From Lycium barbarum (lineage: Eukaryota > Streptophyta > Magnoliopsida > Solanales > Solanaceae): a stretch of DNA of 64,000 bases. Of the stretch, positions 33,130 to 45,941 are shown in pieces. How positions within the stretch are numbered: the stretch's first letter is position 1; each line of letters begins with the position of its first letter. Location of the stretch: contig NC_083348.1 in assembly GCF_019175385.1 (NCBI RefSeq), forward strand, positions 43,484,950 to 43,548,949, read 5' to 3'. Position numbers and translations under genes: made by a program. The notes beneath the pieces are model-generated. The model was not told the origin of the DNA. It worked only from the letters and a program-made list of their open reading frames with translations, and ran no database searches.

Positions 33130-35034
33130 TGTTACACCCCACCCTCTCGGAGCATGAGCACGCCACGTATTTCACCATATTAATGGAATATCGGAGACGT
33201 ACCGTGAAGTCTTGAAAGGTACAAGCCATGGGAAGTACGTAACAATGAAGTAAATGATGAATTATGATCTCGTAAGTCGTAATTGGGAAGGACAACCTTG
33301 GAACCAGGGGACATGACCCTTATCAAGTATAATTAATGATAAATATCATGTATGGAAGTTTCGGAAGGTTCCGGGATCAAGCTGATAGAAGAAAAGAAAG
33401 ATAATGGGACCTTGGTAGAAGTCGGTGAAATTTCGGAAGCAAATTTTGGTCCAACTAGATGGGAGTGTAACCTTTAGCATGCAAGGAGTATTGAGGTGAT
33501 TCAAGAGCCTAAAATGAAGTTCGTCGAGTTTAGTTTCCAACAGAACAAACCGTTCATCAATATAAGATCGGAGTAGGAAGTTATGAGAATTTTAAAACAA
33601 ACTGCCAGAAGCCCGCGAACTTACGTGGAAATTCTAGAAACCACTTAAAAGCCCACTAATTTCGGGCCATTAAGCCAAACTCGATCCACACACATATAAA
33701 TACCCCACTAACTCACCATTTCACCCCCAAAACATCAGATTTACGTCCATAAGTAAACCTTAGAGAGATTAGGGGTATTTTGGCTCAAATTTTGGTGAGA
33801 TCTAGTGGAGATTAAGGCTCGGGAGGTGCATAACGCTTCATAGACCTCGGCTTTTCCATCGTCGCGTCGTAGGAGGACGCGGAAACCCTCCATGCAATCT
33901 GGTCCTTGAAGTTTCCCAGACAAATTAAGGTAAATCCCCTTTTTTGGTAATTGAGTTAATCCGTAGTAATACTCGCTAGATTATCGCATATTAAGTTGAA
34001 TTGATCGGAAAAGTGAGATTATCCTCCTTGAGGGTGTTACGATTGATATGAATATTGGTTTGAATGGAGGTTGTGGATGTTGATTCTTGAGTTTTGTTAT
34101 TGTTATTGTTGTTGTTATTGATATTACGGCTATCTGACACATGCCGGGATATTACAAAAACAGAGGAAGTGTTGTCGAATTTTCCATAAATCAAACTATT
34201 CAAGACTATAGGATTTGGATAAGTTGAATCTAAGGAATCTACGAAATTTACTAATGGAAGTATTTGTCCATATAGGTTTCGGGACGAAGGGACGAGCGGT
34301 GGAGTAAGGGAGCAAGTCGGGATTAGCAAGGCAGTAGAGATAGGTATGTAAGGTTTAGCTGTCCTCATTTCCTTGGCACGAGTCTTAGGATATTTAGCGT
34401 GCATGGTCCTCCATTCGAACCGTCCGAAGTTTTACAAAGAAAGGATACATTCTTATAAGAAACCTGGATTTTGAGAAAAAGCCATGTTTTACGAGATTTA
34501 CCGATTTTATGGAAAAGTATATTTTACACGAGTTTCTCTAAAAGAGCTTATTGATTATGACTGAAAGTCCGTTAGTGTGCATTCCTTGACCCTTGTTAAA
34601 TTCCACAAAATGTCACGTATAATCCTTATGCTTCTTTATTGATATCATCCCTATTAATGATTGTCCTTTTGGCCTCGATATACATTCCATAACTAATTCG
34701 GAGGTCACGACCTTACGTCACTCCGAAAGGCCCATGTCTATTTCTTGAACTCTGCATGCATTTATATAAATACTCTATTTGCACTATTTTACTTACCGAG
34801 CCGCGCTATAGTCGGCCGAGTACGACACGTAGATGTGCAACCACTGATCAGTTAGGTATGTTTACCGAGTCCCGAAAAGGGCCGGGTATGTTATGATGAT
34901 GATGATGATATAAAGTTTCCCCGAATGCGGGATGCCTCGGACGCGGGAGGATATGATAATGATGATGCTTATTTATCGAGTCCCGAAAGGGGCGAGTACG
35001 ATATCTCATCGAGTCCCACTAGGGCCGGGTACGT

Positions 35035-35077
<43 letters not shown>

Positions 35078-35751
35078 TATTGCATATGAAAAATGGTTTT
35101 ATCATGCATTGCATATTAACTTCTTTCTGATTATGTCCTTCGTTTTTCTTATCTTATGATTGTATCTTGTTTCATTACCATATTTCATCCTGCCTTACAT
35201 ACTCGATACATATTTTCCGTACTGACTGTTCCATTTTGGGACCTACATCTCGTGCTGCAGGTCAGGACAGGTTTACTGAAGATGCGCCGTGATAGGAGCA
35301 TCGTTAGCGGGTCAGCAAGTGCCATTCATCCGGACTTGCCGATTTTGGTATATGATTATGACTGCATGGCTACTGTCTATGTTTTGGATATGTCGGTGGA
35401 CGTGTAGTCCCGACCTTTTGTGAGGATGATGTTTTCTACTTTTAGAGGCTCGTAGACCCCATGTAGTATGTTGGTGTTGGTCGTGAGAATTATATTCTGT
35501 TAAATGGGCCTACTGACTTATGATATTGTTTAGTGGCGGCCTCGTCGACACGCGTACTGTGATAATGTGTATATGTAGGTGATGTGGTCTACTGTTCGGT
35601 TTGGGTTTTGCTGAATGCAGGTGCCGCTAAGGCTTTATGCTAAGTTATTCCAAGTCCATTATGATTATGTTATCTAGTTCAGGTTAGCTCAGCTGGCATT
35701 CCGGCTGAGGGGTCGGGTGCCTTGTCACGCCTCCCGATAGGGGGTGTTACA
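33130..35751 (+). repeat. 5' LTR of the LARD-like element
   Basis: TGTTACACCCCACCC...GGGGGTGTTACA, 2622 bp, about 93-95% like the 3' copy by eye over long stretches. It contains a (TGA)n stretch near 34894, repeated GAGTCCCGAAAGG/GAGTCCCACTAGG units (34868-35035), and a (CA)n run (35037-35075) that is replaced by (TA)n in the 3' copy (about 42450). Confidence 0.92.
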
Positions 35752-35754
35752 AAG

Positions 35755-35870
35755 TGGTATCAGAGCGGGTCAGTCCTAGGGCTGTCTACAAGCCGTGTCT
35801 AGTACAGTCATGTTTATCGGTATGAAGTGCGCCATACTTATAAACAGGAGGCTACAGGGCATTTAGGAAT
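35755..35870 (+). other. PBS and conserved leader
   Basis: TGGTATCAGAGC (35755-35766) lies 3 bp from the LTR end. The following ~105 nt closely match the leader of the nested element at 57300-57403 (reverse strand), including GGGCTGTCTACAAGCCGTGT, and TAAACAGGAGGCTACAGGGC. The chromovirus leader (49419-49535) matches only the last part (GGCTATAGGACATTTAGGAA). The homology suggests a dimerisation or packaging signal; this is inference. Confidence 0.75.
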
Positions 35871-36006
35871 GTTTCCTCTTCTTCTTGATCTAGATTGTGC
35901 GTTAGAGCCATACATAGGACTTTCGATTCTGACCCACGTTTATACCGCAGCTATATCGACGGAGAGTCTGGTTTTAGCAAATAGGAGTGAAAGGACCGCC
36001 CTGAGG

Positions 36007-36590
36007 ATGGATGCAGGACCAGCACCGCCTTCCCCTGCATATCAGAGAGCGGCAGATGAGGGGAGACAGAGTGTTAGCTCTTCTATGGAGTCAGACCCCT
36101 CCGAGTTTATTCCAGAGCAGGCTCCCCCTGAGGCTACGTCATCCATGGAGTTAGACCCTTCTGAGATCGTTCCAGAGCTAGACCCTTCTGAGCATCTGAC
36201 TCCGATAGAGGAGGACCCATCTGAGGGTTCCTATGAGATCCCGATAGAGCCCGAGGAGATGCCAGAGGAGTACTCGGGAGGATGGGGGCAGCCAGAGCTA
36301 TTCCAGGGATCGCCACGTCCGGCTTCCCCTATGGTTTAGCATTATGTGAGGCAGGCCATAGCTGTAAGTGTTACTGAGCCCGATAGCCCCAGTCTTGGGC
36401 ATCTGTGAACCAGGGGTCCCCATTATATGTGATGAGATATGTTCCGGAGGAGGAGGAAGAGGATAGACCGACAGAGAGGGAGAGAGCAGAAGAGGAGGCT
36501 AGGAGAGCTCTACTTCGAGAGGTATCTGACCAGAGCTCCTGTGTGCAGGACCCGCGTAGGCTGATGACAGGTATATTAGCACCCTATTGA
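36007..36590 (+). pseudogene. Short acidic Pro/Glu-rich ORF in the LARD-like element
   Basis: An ORF from ATG 36007 to the stop ending at 36339 encodes repeated (D/E)PSE motifs (SDPSEF, LDPSEI, LDPSEH, EDPSEG) and EPEEMPEEY. After a frame change, a second piece (about 36405-36590) continues with YVPEEEEEDRPTERERAEEEARRAL. Together they look like one acidic, largely disordered protein of about 190 residues broken by a frameshift. It has no capsid, zinc-knuckle, protease or RT motif. The upstream part of the open frame (35827-36006) lies in the conserved leader and is unlikely to be coding. Function unknown. Confidence 0.5.
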
Positions 36591-36599
36591 TATTATGTG

Positions 36600-39500
36600 T
36601 GTTGTATGTGTGCACAAGTTAGTTTGATTATCCATAGTATGGTACATGAATTTTTTTTCTTGAAGAAATTGGTTCCTGAAAAGGGGGATTAAGGTCGGTA
36701 TGATGGGAACTGTGATGTCGGGTATTAAGTGAATAAGGATTGGTCCTTAGTCCCTTGTTACCCTATTTCACCCTCTTCTTAACGACATATGATCAGAGAA
36801 TTTGCCCATAGTTCTAATTCGACCCCAAGTTAACAGACAAATGGGTAAAAGGACGTAGCTACCGACACAAAGGACATATAGTATTCATCTTCAGACCGAG
36901 AAATCAGCAAAATGAATCTCCAGTTGAGACAAGTAAGGCGGATGGTGGGAAGATACGACATGAAACTACCTCAGGACAATATGTAAACCAAATGGAAAGT
37001 CAGGATGACCTGAGTAGGCAAAGACGAATGAAGACAACTGGGAGCTAGGACACGGAGGGTATATTGAGCAAGAATAGGAGAGACCGTGAGACGAAAGAGC
37101 TAATAGATAAGCCGAATAAGCAACAAAGATAAATGAGCATAAAAGAAAGTATAGAGAGGTAAAAGCGAAAAGGACCGAAATGCATCAAGGACAAGGAATC
37201 CCGAATAATGAAGGGTTGAGCAGGTTGGAAAGTGTAATCACAATAAGGAAGCATAGTGCAGGATTAAGTATAGTACGAGGGAAACACTAGAAGTCACGAG
37301 GCGACCACGACATCCGACTCAAAGGAAAAGTACTGGATACGGGAGTGAAGCGAGTAAGGACTAACGCTATAAGAAGACAAATGCAATAAGATTCACCCTA
37401 TCAGGAAAGTGACCTCAGGATTCTGGGATTTGGAACTCTGCCAGGCAGTAGGGAAATATCAGTAAGCATTGGGGGAAGACCCGAGGAACCAGATGATAAA
37501 TTCAGATCAATAAGGCGTATTGAGTGTAGACAGCGTTAAGTAAAGCGAGGATCATGTGCAGGCATACATTCGTCTTAGTAAACGCCCAAGTAATGCATAT
37601 GAATGAAGTGCAAGGATACGAGGATCTTAACCACCTTAGACCCGCCTCAGAGAATTCTGGGAATTGACCAACAAGAAGAGGGACGGAGTTTCACAATCTG
37701 GAGAAAAGAGCGAAGTGTATGGAATACTTGACGGAAACAAGATAATGGACGCAGATAATCGGACAACGGAACACTCTACAACCCAGAGCAGGAGAGTAAG
37801 ACAGCGGAGAAGGAATTGAGTTGAGAGAGTTGACGTCAGAAGGCAAAGTAGAAGGACTTCCGGGTCAACTGCGCTCTGAGAAAGCGCCAGCTTTCGAACA
37901 AGCATCTTGGAAATAGTGGGACAAGACCAGGATTATCGCGAAGGGAATCAAGCATGGATCAAAAACAAGGTAAGACGCTTTAACCTGAGGAGCATTCAAC
38001 CATATATCTGACTATAACAAGTGTATTAGAGACCGCCAACCCAAGAATCAAGGTCACAATGAGGAAAAACCTAAAAAAGCCACACCAAGAAAACACTATG
38101 GGAATTCTAAAGACAAGATCCTAATCGTGTAAGGGGAAAACTATGGACAAAGTTATTAAAAGTCGAAGTTGATCAAGGGAACCGCTCAAGCTATTCCAAA
38201 CATAAGGTGTTATACGACTTTGGTAGCAGAGAGGCGAAGTGTTAGGAAGAATTCCATGACATCCTTGGAAAATATTGGTTAAGGACTATATTACGGGTAG
38301 CAATACGAATGGGAGCGTGACTCAATACTTATTGGATTTTCTACAGAATCTTTTGAAGCGAATCAACATATTTCAGCCGCGGTAAGGGATACGAATATTG
38401 TCAAGGGCAAGTAAGTAACACACGAATGAAATCTAACTTCTACTCTGAAACAAGGTTGAGAGCCCCTGTTTGCTGCAAGGTATCCCACCCGTCGACTGGA
38501 CTTGATTAGTGGTATGTCGGTTAGTCGCCATGGGAGCAAGGGATAACCTAAGTGCAGCAGGTAATGAGCGCCTATGCGAGGGTAAGCCACATAGGTAGTT
38601 TTGGTTAGTTGGTGGAATTCAAGTATGGATTAGTAAAGAAAGGTAAGGACACCCCTATGGGGGGAGGGGGGGAGGAGGGAAAGAAATAGGAAAGGAAGAA
38701 TATAAAGGTAAGGTAACCACCCGGAAGAGACGCAATATGGATAATGGAAGTAGAATGGATATCGGGAAAGGACCTAGACATAGTCAAAAGGTGGAGAGGT
38801 ATCTCCCGTAATTAAGAGGTAGAGACGCAATCCGGAAACATCATAAGCAGAAGATACTGGAGACAGATATGATGCGACTGCAATGTGATCCGGTAACAAC
38901 CATGGACACAGGTATAAGCTACTGTATGGATCACCGAATTCCAAGACAAGCAAGGATGAGCAAGGTATAAGACAAAGGGAGTACGACTAATCGCTATCAA
39001 GAGCAATGACAATAGGACGATTAGGACAGCAATGGAATTCACCCCCCGAATCCCAAGTAACACCATCGCCTAAGAATTGAGCTCACTCAAGGAATAGTAT
39101 GGTAAGGACCAATGATCAAATAAGGGGAAGTGGGCAATGACAAAATAACCAAATATTAAGACATCAGAGTAAGACAAGCACTAAGTCGAAGTCCATAACC
39201 GCAAGGAATGGGGTAAGCGTAAAACCTATGGCCATTAAGAAGGTGTCATATGAAGGACGATTAATGCGAAAAGGGCCTAAGACGAGAACAACAGTAAGTA
39301 GATGCCATCAGTAGCCAAAGGACTTGAAAAACTAGAAACAAAATTTCCCAAGTATTAACCAGATCCAAGGAGCATATCGTAACTTTTTCACCAAGAGCAG
39401 GCCAAGCGTTGTCGGCACCCCCGAGGGCAGATATTAGACAAAGGATGAGGGAAGAAACTTTTCGAGTAAAGATGCAAGATTGATGTAAAGGTATGGAAAC

Positions 39501-40459
39501 TGGGAACGTTGTTGCAAGAATTAAAGATAGTCATGAGGACTCCGAAGGCCGCCAGGAGGCAAATGCACCAAGGAAAGAGTACCCCGTACCACACTAACTC
39601 AATGACAACAGGCAGTAATGAAGGATTAAAAGGTAAAAATAAGGACAAAGGAAGGCTGGGGAAAACTCTGAGGATAACCGAGTAAGTCCATTGATCATCA
39701 GCCTTTTCTATCTATGCGCAAGGGTGCAGACAAGGAAGAAAGGGACTCTTGAAGGTAGATTATCAACAAGATAGACAGAGGAATTAGCGGAAACTAAATA
39801 CATGTTTAGAAGACGAAGATAAGAAGGACGTCAGGTTCAAGTATACAGCGGTACCCCGTAGTTAATCAACAAAAAGGAAAACAAGAGTTAGTATATGGAA
39901 GACAAAGTGTTGAGCTGTAAAGGTCTTGCTCGCAAAGATAACTTAGGTGGCAATGAAGACAAGAACGTATGTTTGGGGACAGGCGAAGCAAATACGGACA
40001 CTATCAACAACATGCTATAGTGCGACGGACCGTAATAAGAGGGGACCCCATACTTTCAAGGGCTTATGGAAGTACATGTATACACCGCACAACATGCCAT
40101 GTGCATGATAGATCCAAGCAAATCAGGAAGGACAAAAGTGACAAAGGAGGTGTTTATGCGGACAGAGAAAGAAAGGTTGGTTCAGGACAACCGAAGGTAC
40201 TTAAGGCCATCCACACCAGATAATGAAGTAGACTCAGTGGTTATAGCTGGTCGGAAGGTAGTAGCTGGAGGAGAAGACGTAGGATGTAAGGAGTAATGAA
40301 AAGAGGATCTAGATTCAAGAGATAATAGGCTGAGGAAGCCTTTAGGAGAAGTGTTGGTGTATAAAAGCATGCTTAAGTCCAATATAGCTTCTGCCCCATG
40401 GAATGATATCAGAATTCTGGGAGAACGGACCCGACAAGTGAGGAAACCTTTCGACTGTT
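36600..40459 (+). other. Non-coding internal region of the LARD-like element
   Basis: About 3.9 kb, purine-rich on the plus strand (many AAGG/GAGGA runs), without a recognisable domain on either strand. Frames of up to 89 codons on the complementary strand (e.g. 37636-37905, 38812-39066) are by-products of the purine bias. Confidence 0.7.
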
Positions 40460-40507
40460 AACATTCGAGGACGAATGTTCTTGGGGGGGGGGGGGGGGGG
40501 GGGAGAA
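40460..40507 (+). promoter_or_regulatory. Palindrome plus polypurine tract
   Basis: AACATTCG-AGGA-CGAATGTT (40460-40479) is a perfect 8-bp stem with a 4-nt loop, followed by 21 G (40483-40503) and AGAA directly before the 3' LTR. The purine tract primes plus-strand DNA synthesis. The same 20-bp palindrome stands at the same place in the nested element (54891-54910). Confidence 0.85.
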
Positions 40508-42815
40508 TGTTACACCCCGCCCTCTCAGAGCATGAGCACGCCACTTATTTCACCATATTAATGGAATATCGTAGACAACCCGTGAAGTCTTAAAAGGTAC
40601 AAGCCATGGGAAGTACGTAACAATGAAGTAAAGGATGAACTATGATCTCGTAAGTCGTAACCGGGAATGAAAACCTTGGAACCAGGGGACATGACTGTTA
40701 TCAAGTATAATTAATGATAAATATCATGTATGGGAAGTTTCGGAAGGTTCCGGGATAAGCGGATAGAAAAAAAGAAAGTTAATAGGACCTTGGAAGAAGT
40801 TGGTAAAATTTCGGAAGCAAACTTTGGTACAACTAGATGGGAGTGTAAATTTTAGCATACAAAGAGGTTTGAGGTGATTCAAGAGCCTAAAATGAAGTTC
40901 GTCGAGTCTAGTTTCCAACGCAACAAACCGTTCATCAGTATAACTTCGGAGTAGGAAGTTATGAGCATTTTAAAATGATCTGCCAGAAGTCCGCGAACCT
41001 ATGCGGAAATTCTAGAAACCCCTTAAAATCCCACTAATTTTGGACCATTAAGACAAACCCAATCCACACACATATAAATACCCCACTAACTCACCATTTC
41101 ACCCATTTCACCCCCAAAACATCATATTTACATCCATAAGCAAACCTTAGAGAGATTAGGGGTATTCTTGCTCAAATTTTAGTAAGATCTAGTGGAGATT
41201 AAGGCTCGGGATGTGCATAACGCTTCGTAGACCTCGAACTTTCCATCGTGCCATCGTAGAAGGAGGTGGAACCCCTCCATGCAATCTGGTCCTTCAAGTT
41301 TCCAAGAGAAATTAAGGTAAATCCCGTTCGTCTTTGATAATTGAGTTAATCCGTAGTAATACTTGCTAGATTATCTCATATTAAGTTGAATTGATAGGGA
41401 AAGTGAGATTATCCTTATTATGGGTGTTACGGGTAGATTGATATGAAAATTGGTTTGAATAGAGGTTGTGGATGTTGATTCTTGAGTATTGTTATTGTTG
41501 TTGTTGTTGTTGATGGTTGTTGTTGTTATTGATATTACGGCTATCTGACACATGCCGGGATATAACAAAAATAGAGGAAGTGCTATCGAATTTTCCATAA
41601 ATCGAACTCTTTAAGACTATAGGATTCTGATAAGTTGAATGTACAGAATCTACGAAATTTACTAAAGGAAGTATTTGTCGATATAGGTTTCGGGATGAAG
41701 GGACGAGCGGTGGAGTAAGGGAGCAAGTCGGGATTAGGAAGGCAGTAGAGACAGGTATGTAAGGTTTAATTGTCCTCATTTCCTTGGCACGAGTCTTAGA
41801 GCTATTTAGCGTGCATGCTCCTCCATTCGAACCGTCCGAAGTTTTACAAAGAAAGTATACATCTTATAAGAAACCTGGATTTTGAGAAAAAGCCATGTTT
41901 TACGAGATTTACCGATTTTATGGAAAAATATATTTTATACGAGTTTCTCTAAAAGTGGTTATTAATTATGACTGAAAGTCCATTAGTGTGCATTCCTTGG
42001 ACCTTGTTAAATTCCACAAAATATCATGTATAATCCTTATGCTTGTTTATTGATATCGTAAATATTATTGATTGTCCTTTTGGCCTCGATATACATTCCA
42101 TAACTAATTTGGAGGTCACGACCTTATGTCACTCCTAAAGGCCCATGTCTATTTCTTGAACTCTTCACGCATTTATATATATACTCTATTTACACTATTT
42201 TACTTACCGAGTCGCGCTATAGTCGACCAGGTACGACACGTAGATGTGCAACCACTGATCAGTTGGGTATGTTTACTGAGTCCCGAAAAGGATCGGGTAC
42301 GTTATGATGATGATGATGATGATATGAAGTTTCCCCGGATGCGGGATGCCCCGGACGCGGGATGATATGATAATGATGATGCTTATTACCGAGTCCCGAT
42401 AGGGCCTGGTATGATATCTCACCGAGTCCCACTAGGTCCGGGTATGTTATATATATATATATATTGCATATGAAAAATGGTTTTATCATGCATTGAATAT
42501 TAACTGCTTTCAGATTATGTCCTTCGTTTTTCTTATCTTATGATTATGTCTTGTTTCATTACCGTATTTTATCCTGCCTTACATACTCAGTATATATTTT
42601 TTGTATTGACTGTTCCATTTGGGACCTGCATCTCGTGCTGCAGGTTAGGACAGGTTTATTGAAGACGCGCCGTGATAGGAGCATCATCAGCGGGTCAGCA
42701 AGTGCCATTCATCCAGACTTTCTGGATTTGGTATATGATTATGACTGCATGGTTACTGTTTATGTTTTGGATACGTCAGTGGATGTGTAGTCCCGACCTT
42801 TTATGAGGATGATGT
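40508..42815 (+). repeat. 3' LTR of the LARD-like element, left part
   Basis: Homologous to 33130-35435. It is interrupted after GATGT (42811-42815), which is duplicated at 45892-45896. A remaining 45 bp (45897-45941) continues the LTR (CTCTTAGAGGCTCGTAGACCCCG), and then the homology stops. Confidence 0.92.
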
Positions 42816-45800
42816 TGTCACGACCCAACTTGGGGCCGCGACGGGTACCCAATACTGGTACCGAGCACCCCTTATCTCGCATCATATTCTTATGCTCAGT
42901 GGGCCATAATACTGATTATCGTTATTCCTTTAGTTAACATTACTAATTATAGCATTATTATAAACATATATTAATATACATTACTAACTTGGTATACAAG
43001 GACGGGGGTAAACAAGATCATAGGACATCTGACTGTACATGGCTGTCTACGAGCCTCTAACACAATACATATAATAACAAGATGGGCCGGGTTCTGCCAT
43101 GCCCAAGTATGTGCACAAAAGTAATACCACTAAACTGGAGCTCCGGAACAACTGGAGCACTTCACTGTACCGCTGGAGAGCTCCTAGGAGTCAAGTCCGT
43201 CAACCTGCTTACCTGCGCAGCATGAAACGCAGCGTCCGTGAGAAGGGACGTCAGTACGAAAAGTGTACTGAGTATGTAAGGCATAAGTAATATCACGAAA
43301 TCATAATCGAGAGCAGAAAACACAACATAGGAGAGTGATATAACCTGTGTCTCTGTTTGTCTGCCATAATAGATATTATACAAGTTAACTTTACCTTCTG
43401 GAATATTATATGGATACTGGAAGTAAACTGCCCGACCATGCAGGTGCGGTGCATAACTGCCCGACCATATAGGTACGGTGGACTACTGCCCGACCATATA
43501 GGTGCGGTGGATTACTGCCCGACCATATAGGTACGGTGTAACGCTTCATTAACAGACCATGGAATAAAGGAGTAATCTGTCATCTGAGCCCCTTGGGGCG
43601 GATATCATGCATGCAAGCCTTTTTTTTTAAAAAAAAACATAAATATCTGTGAGTAAACTGCCCGACCATGTAGGTACGGTGTAATGAGCCCGCGTCCAGG
43701 CCTCTCGCGTCCGGGGTATAATCTGCCCACTGCAGTGGTGTGTCTGCCCGGCCGCCCGTTGGACGGTACGGTGTCATAAAGTAAATCATATGCAAATGTA
43801 AAACATGCATGGGAGCCCAAGTGAAAACTACAACTCTATCGGAGTGACGTAAGGTCGGTAACCTCCGATTCACATTATGGAACCATCATGATCGCTATGT
43901 CTCACCTTGAAGGAACTAGCATTATAAGGTGAGGCTGTCAACAAAGAATACCATTAAGGAAGAACATAGAATGAAGTCATAGACTTCATAAAACGACATT
44001 TCATATACTTTGAAGTCTTTTAAAAAAAATAGAGTCATAACCAAGAAATAGAATTTAGGGTCAAGAATTAGCTTGACACTTTCATACTCATATTGAACTC
44101 TTAACTTGTAACTCTTAGTCATGGGATCATTCTTATCATACTCGTCATAAACATATTCTCTTTCTTAATATCGTCGTCATTGTCATCATAGAAATATTCT
44201 CATTAGAATAGTTACCACACTCATTGTTTGATAAACGGAGCATTTAAGAGAATCCGGGAACAGTGGGCCCACCTCGAGTCAAATGAGGTGGCGTACACAA
44301 TTTACGTATAATACATTTCATGACCTTACTCATAAGAGTTTTAGGGTAGTCGGATCCCATTCATGCAAGTTCTAGGTGTTTAGACAATTCTTTCAACTAT
44401 TCATGAGCGTTTACTTCAATTCTACTGAATGAATAGTAGTTAATTTCAATCTCGGATTTCTAGGAAAGGAATTGTCCCCGAGGCCCGTGTCCAAACCTAT
44501 TACGTCTAAGACATGCCAAGGAAGAAAGGTGAATCCTTACATACCTTTTTCCGCTCCCTATGCTATCCCAGACTCCAGTTGCAAATCCGCCAAAATCTAC
44601 AATTTGGTCATGTTTACCAAACATTGATTAGTGCATTTAGGATTGAATTCTTAAAATGACACTTGGCTACCGAAATTTCGGCAACACTTCCCCTGTCAAT
44701 ACTCCATTCCACCAAGTTCAACTTGGCCAATTTCAATCAACAACAATCCCGGGAATTCAACCCGGCCACATTACCATCAACAATGTCAACAACCATACTA
44801 ACAATGTCATCAACATATTACTTCCTTCAAGACTTTCTAACCTTAATGAAAATCATAACAACTTAATAATTTACGCATTAACAACATCATATCATCAACA
44901 TTATATTCCATTTACATGACTTACACAACAAGCCTCCAACCACTACACTTCACTAAACTCGTTAAGCTTCTATTTGCAACATAAAATCCATAACACAACA
45001 ACCAAAGTACTAAATAAAACTTGCTCACCATTCCTTCATAATTCATCAATATACATGGCTATACATGTGATATACAACTCACGGCTAACATCATACACAC
45101 ATGGCTACAACTTCTCCAAAATCATTCAACTTTCATTGTCAACATAGCATCCACAACAATATCAACCCAACAATAGATAAAATAATTAAAACATGATTTC
45201 CTACACATACATAGATATACACGGCCACACCATAGTTTTTTTTTCCCTTCCATGAATTTCATCCACTTTTTACACACTACACATACAAAATCATCCCTAA
45301 CATACAAGAAAGAATCAAACCTTACCTTTTTCTTCAATCCTCCACTTGGCTAGAGAGTTCAACTTGTATGAATATGTGTTTCTCTTACTCCAATAACTAC
45401 TCCACCTTGCTAAGGACCCTTTAATTAGTAGAAAATAATTTTTGGAGAAATTTTCCCAAATTTCTTTTGTGGAACTTGGCTTGGCCGAAATGGCCTAGAG
45501 GTTTTCTCCTCTTTTTCTTGTTCCTTTCTCTCTTGAAATTTCTAGAGTGTTTTGGGAAAATAAGATGACTTAGTCATCTTATATTAATTCATCACATGAA
45601 TTAATTAAGGTGGGCTTGGGCCAAATACACATGGCCGGCCACCCTTGAGCATTTGGGCCTCATTTCCTTTTAATTTTTTGTTGAGCCCAATTAGCTACAA
45701 ATCGTGTTTTGTAATTTCCGAAACTAATTTCCAATATTCCAATTTTTCCCTTAACCTCCACCAATGTCTTTGCGCCAATATTTTTCCATGAGCAACATAA

Positions 45801-45891
45801 GCATAACAAATAAAATCAAATTATTGACTTATAACATACAAGTCACGATTATTTCAAGATTTCTGAATATGCGAAAACACGGGATATAACA
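42816..45891 (-). repeat. Solo LTR, family A (3076 bp)
   Basis: TGTCACGACCC...CGGGATATAACA with a perfect 5-bp TSD GATGT. On the minus strand it starts TGTTATATCCCG and ends GGGTCGTGACA, like the fragments at 1-1193 and 3480-5455 and resembling the nested element's LTRs. No internal region remains. Confidence 0.93.
43427..43543. repeat. 29-bp tandem repeats (4 copies) in the solo LTR
   Basis: ACTGCCCGACCATATAGGTG-type units start at 43427, 43456, 43485 and 43514, exactly 29 bp apart, with a further single copy at about 43658. The consensus reads CTGCCCGACCATRYAGGTRC. Confidence 0.93.
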
Positions 45892-45941
45892 GATGTTTCC
45901 TACTCTTAGAGGCTCGTAGACCCCGTGTAGTGTGTTGATGT

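Larger units (their letters stand above)
33130..45941 (+). mobile_element. Non-autonomous LTR retrotransposon (LARD-like), 3' LTR split
   Basis: Plus-oriented. 5' LTR 33130-35751, primer-binding site 35755-35766, a 4.75-kb internal region without gag-pol, a G21-containing polypurine tract ending at 40507, and a 3' LTR beginning at 40508. The 3' LTR is interrupted by a solo LTR at 42816-45891 and lacks its last ~270 bp, so no flanking duplication can be read. Large LTRs, tRNA-iMet priming and absence of protein domains fit a large retrotransposon derivative that depends on proteins from a partner. Confidence 0.85.

Noticed and set aside
35827..36006. Upstream 60 codons of the acidic ORF
   Set aside because: They coincide with the leader shared with the nested element, where no frame is kept; a start at 36007 is more plausible.
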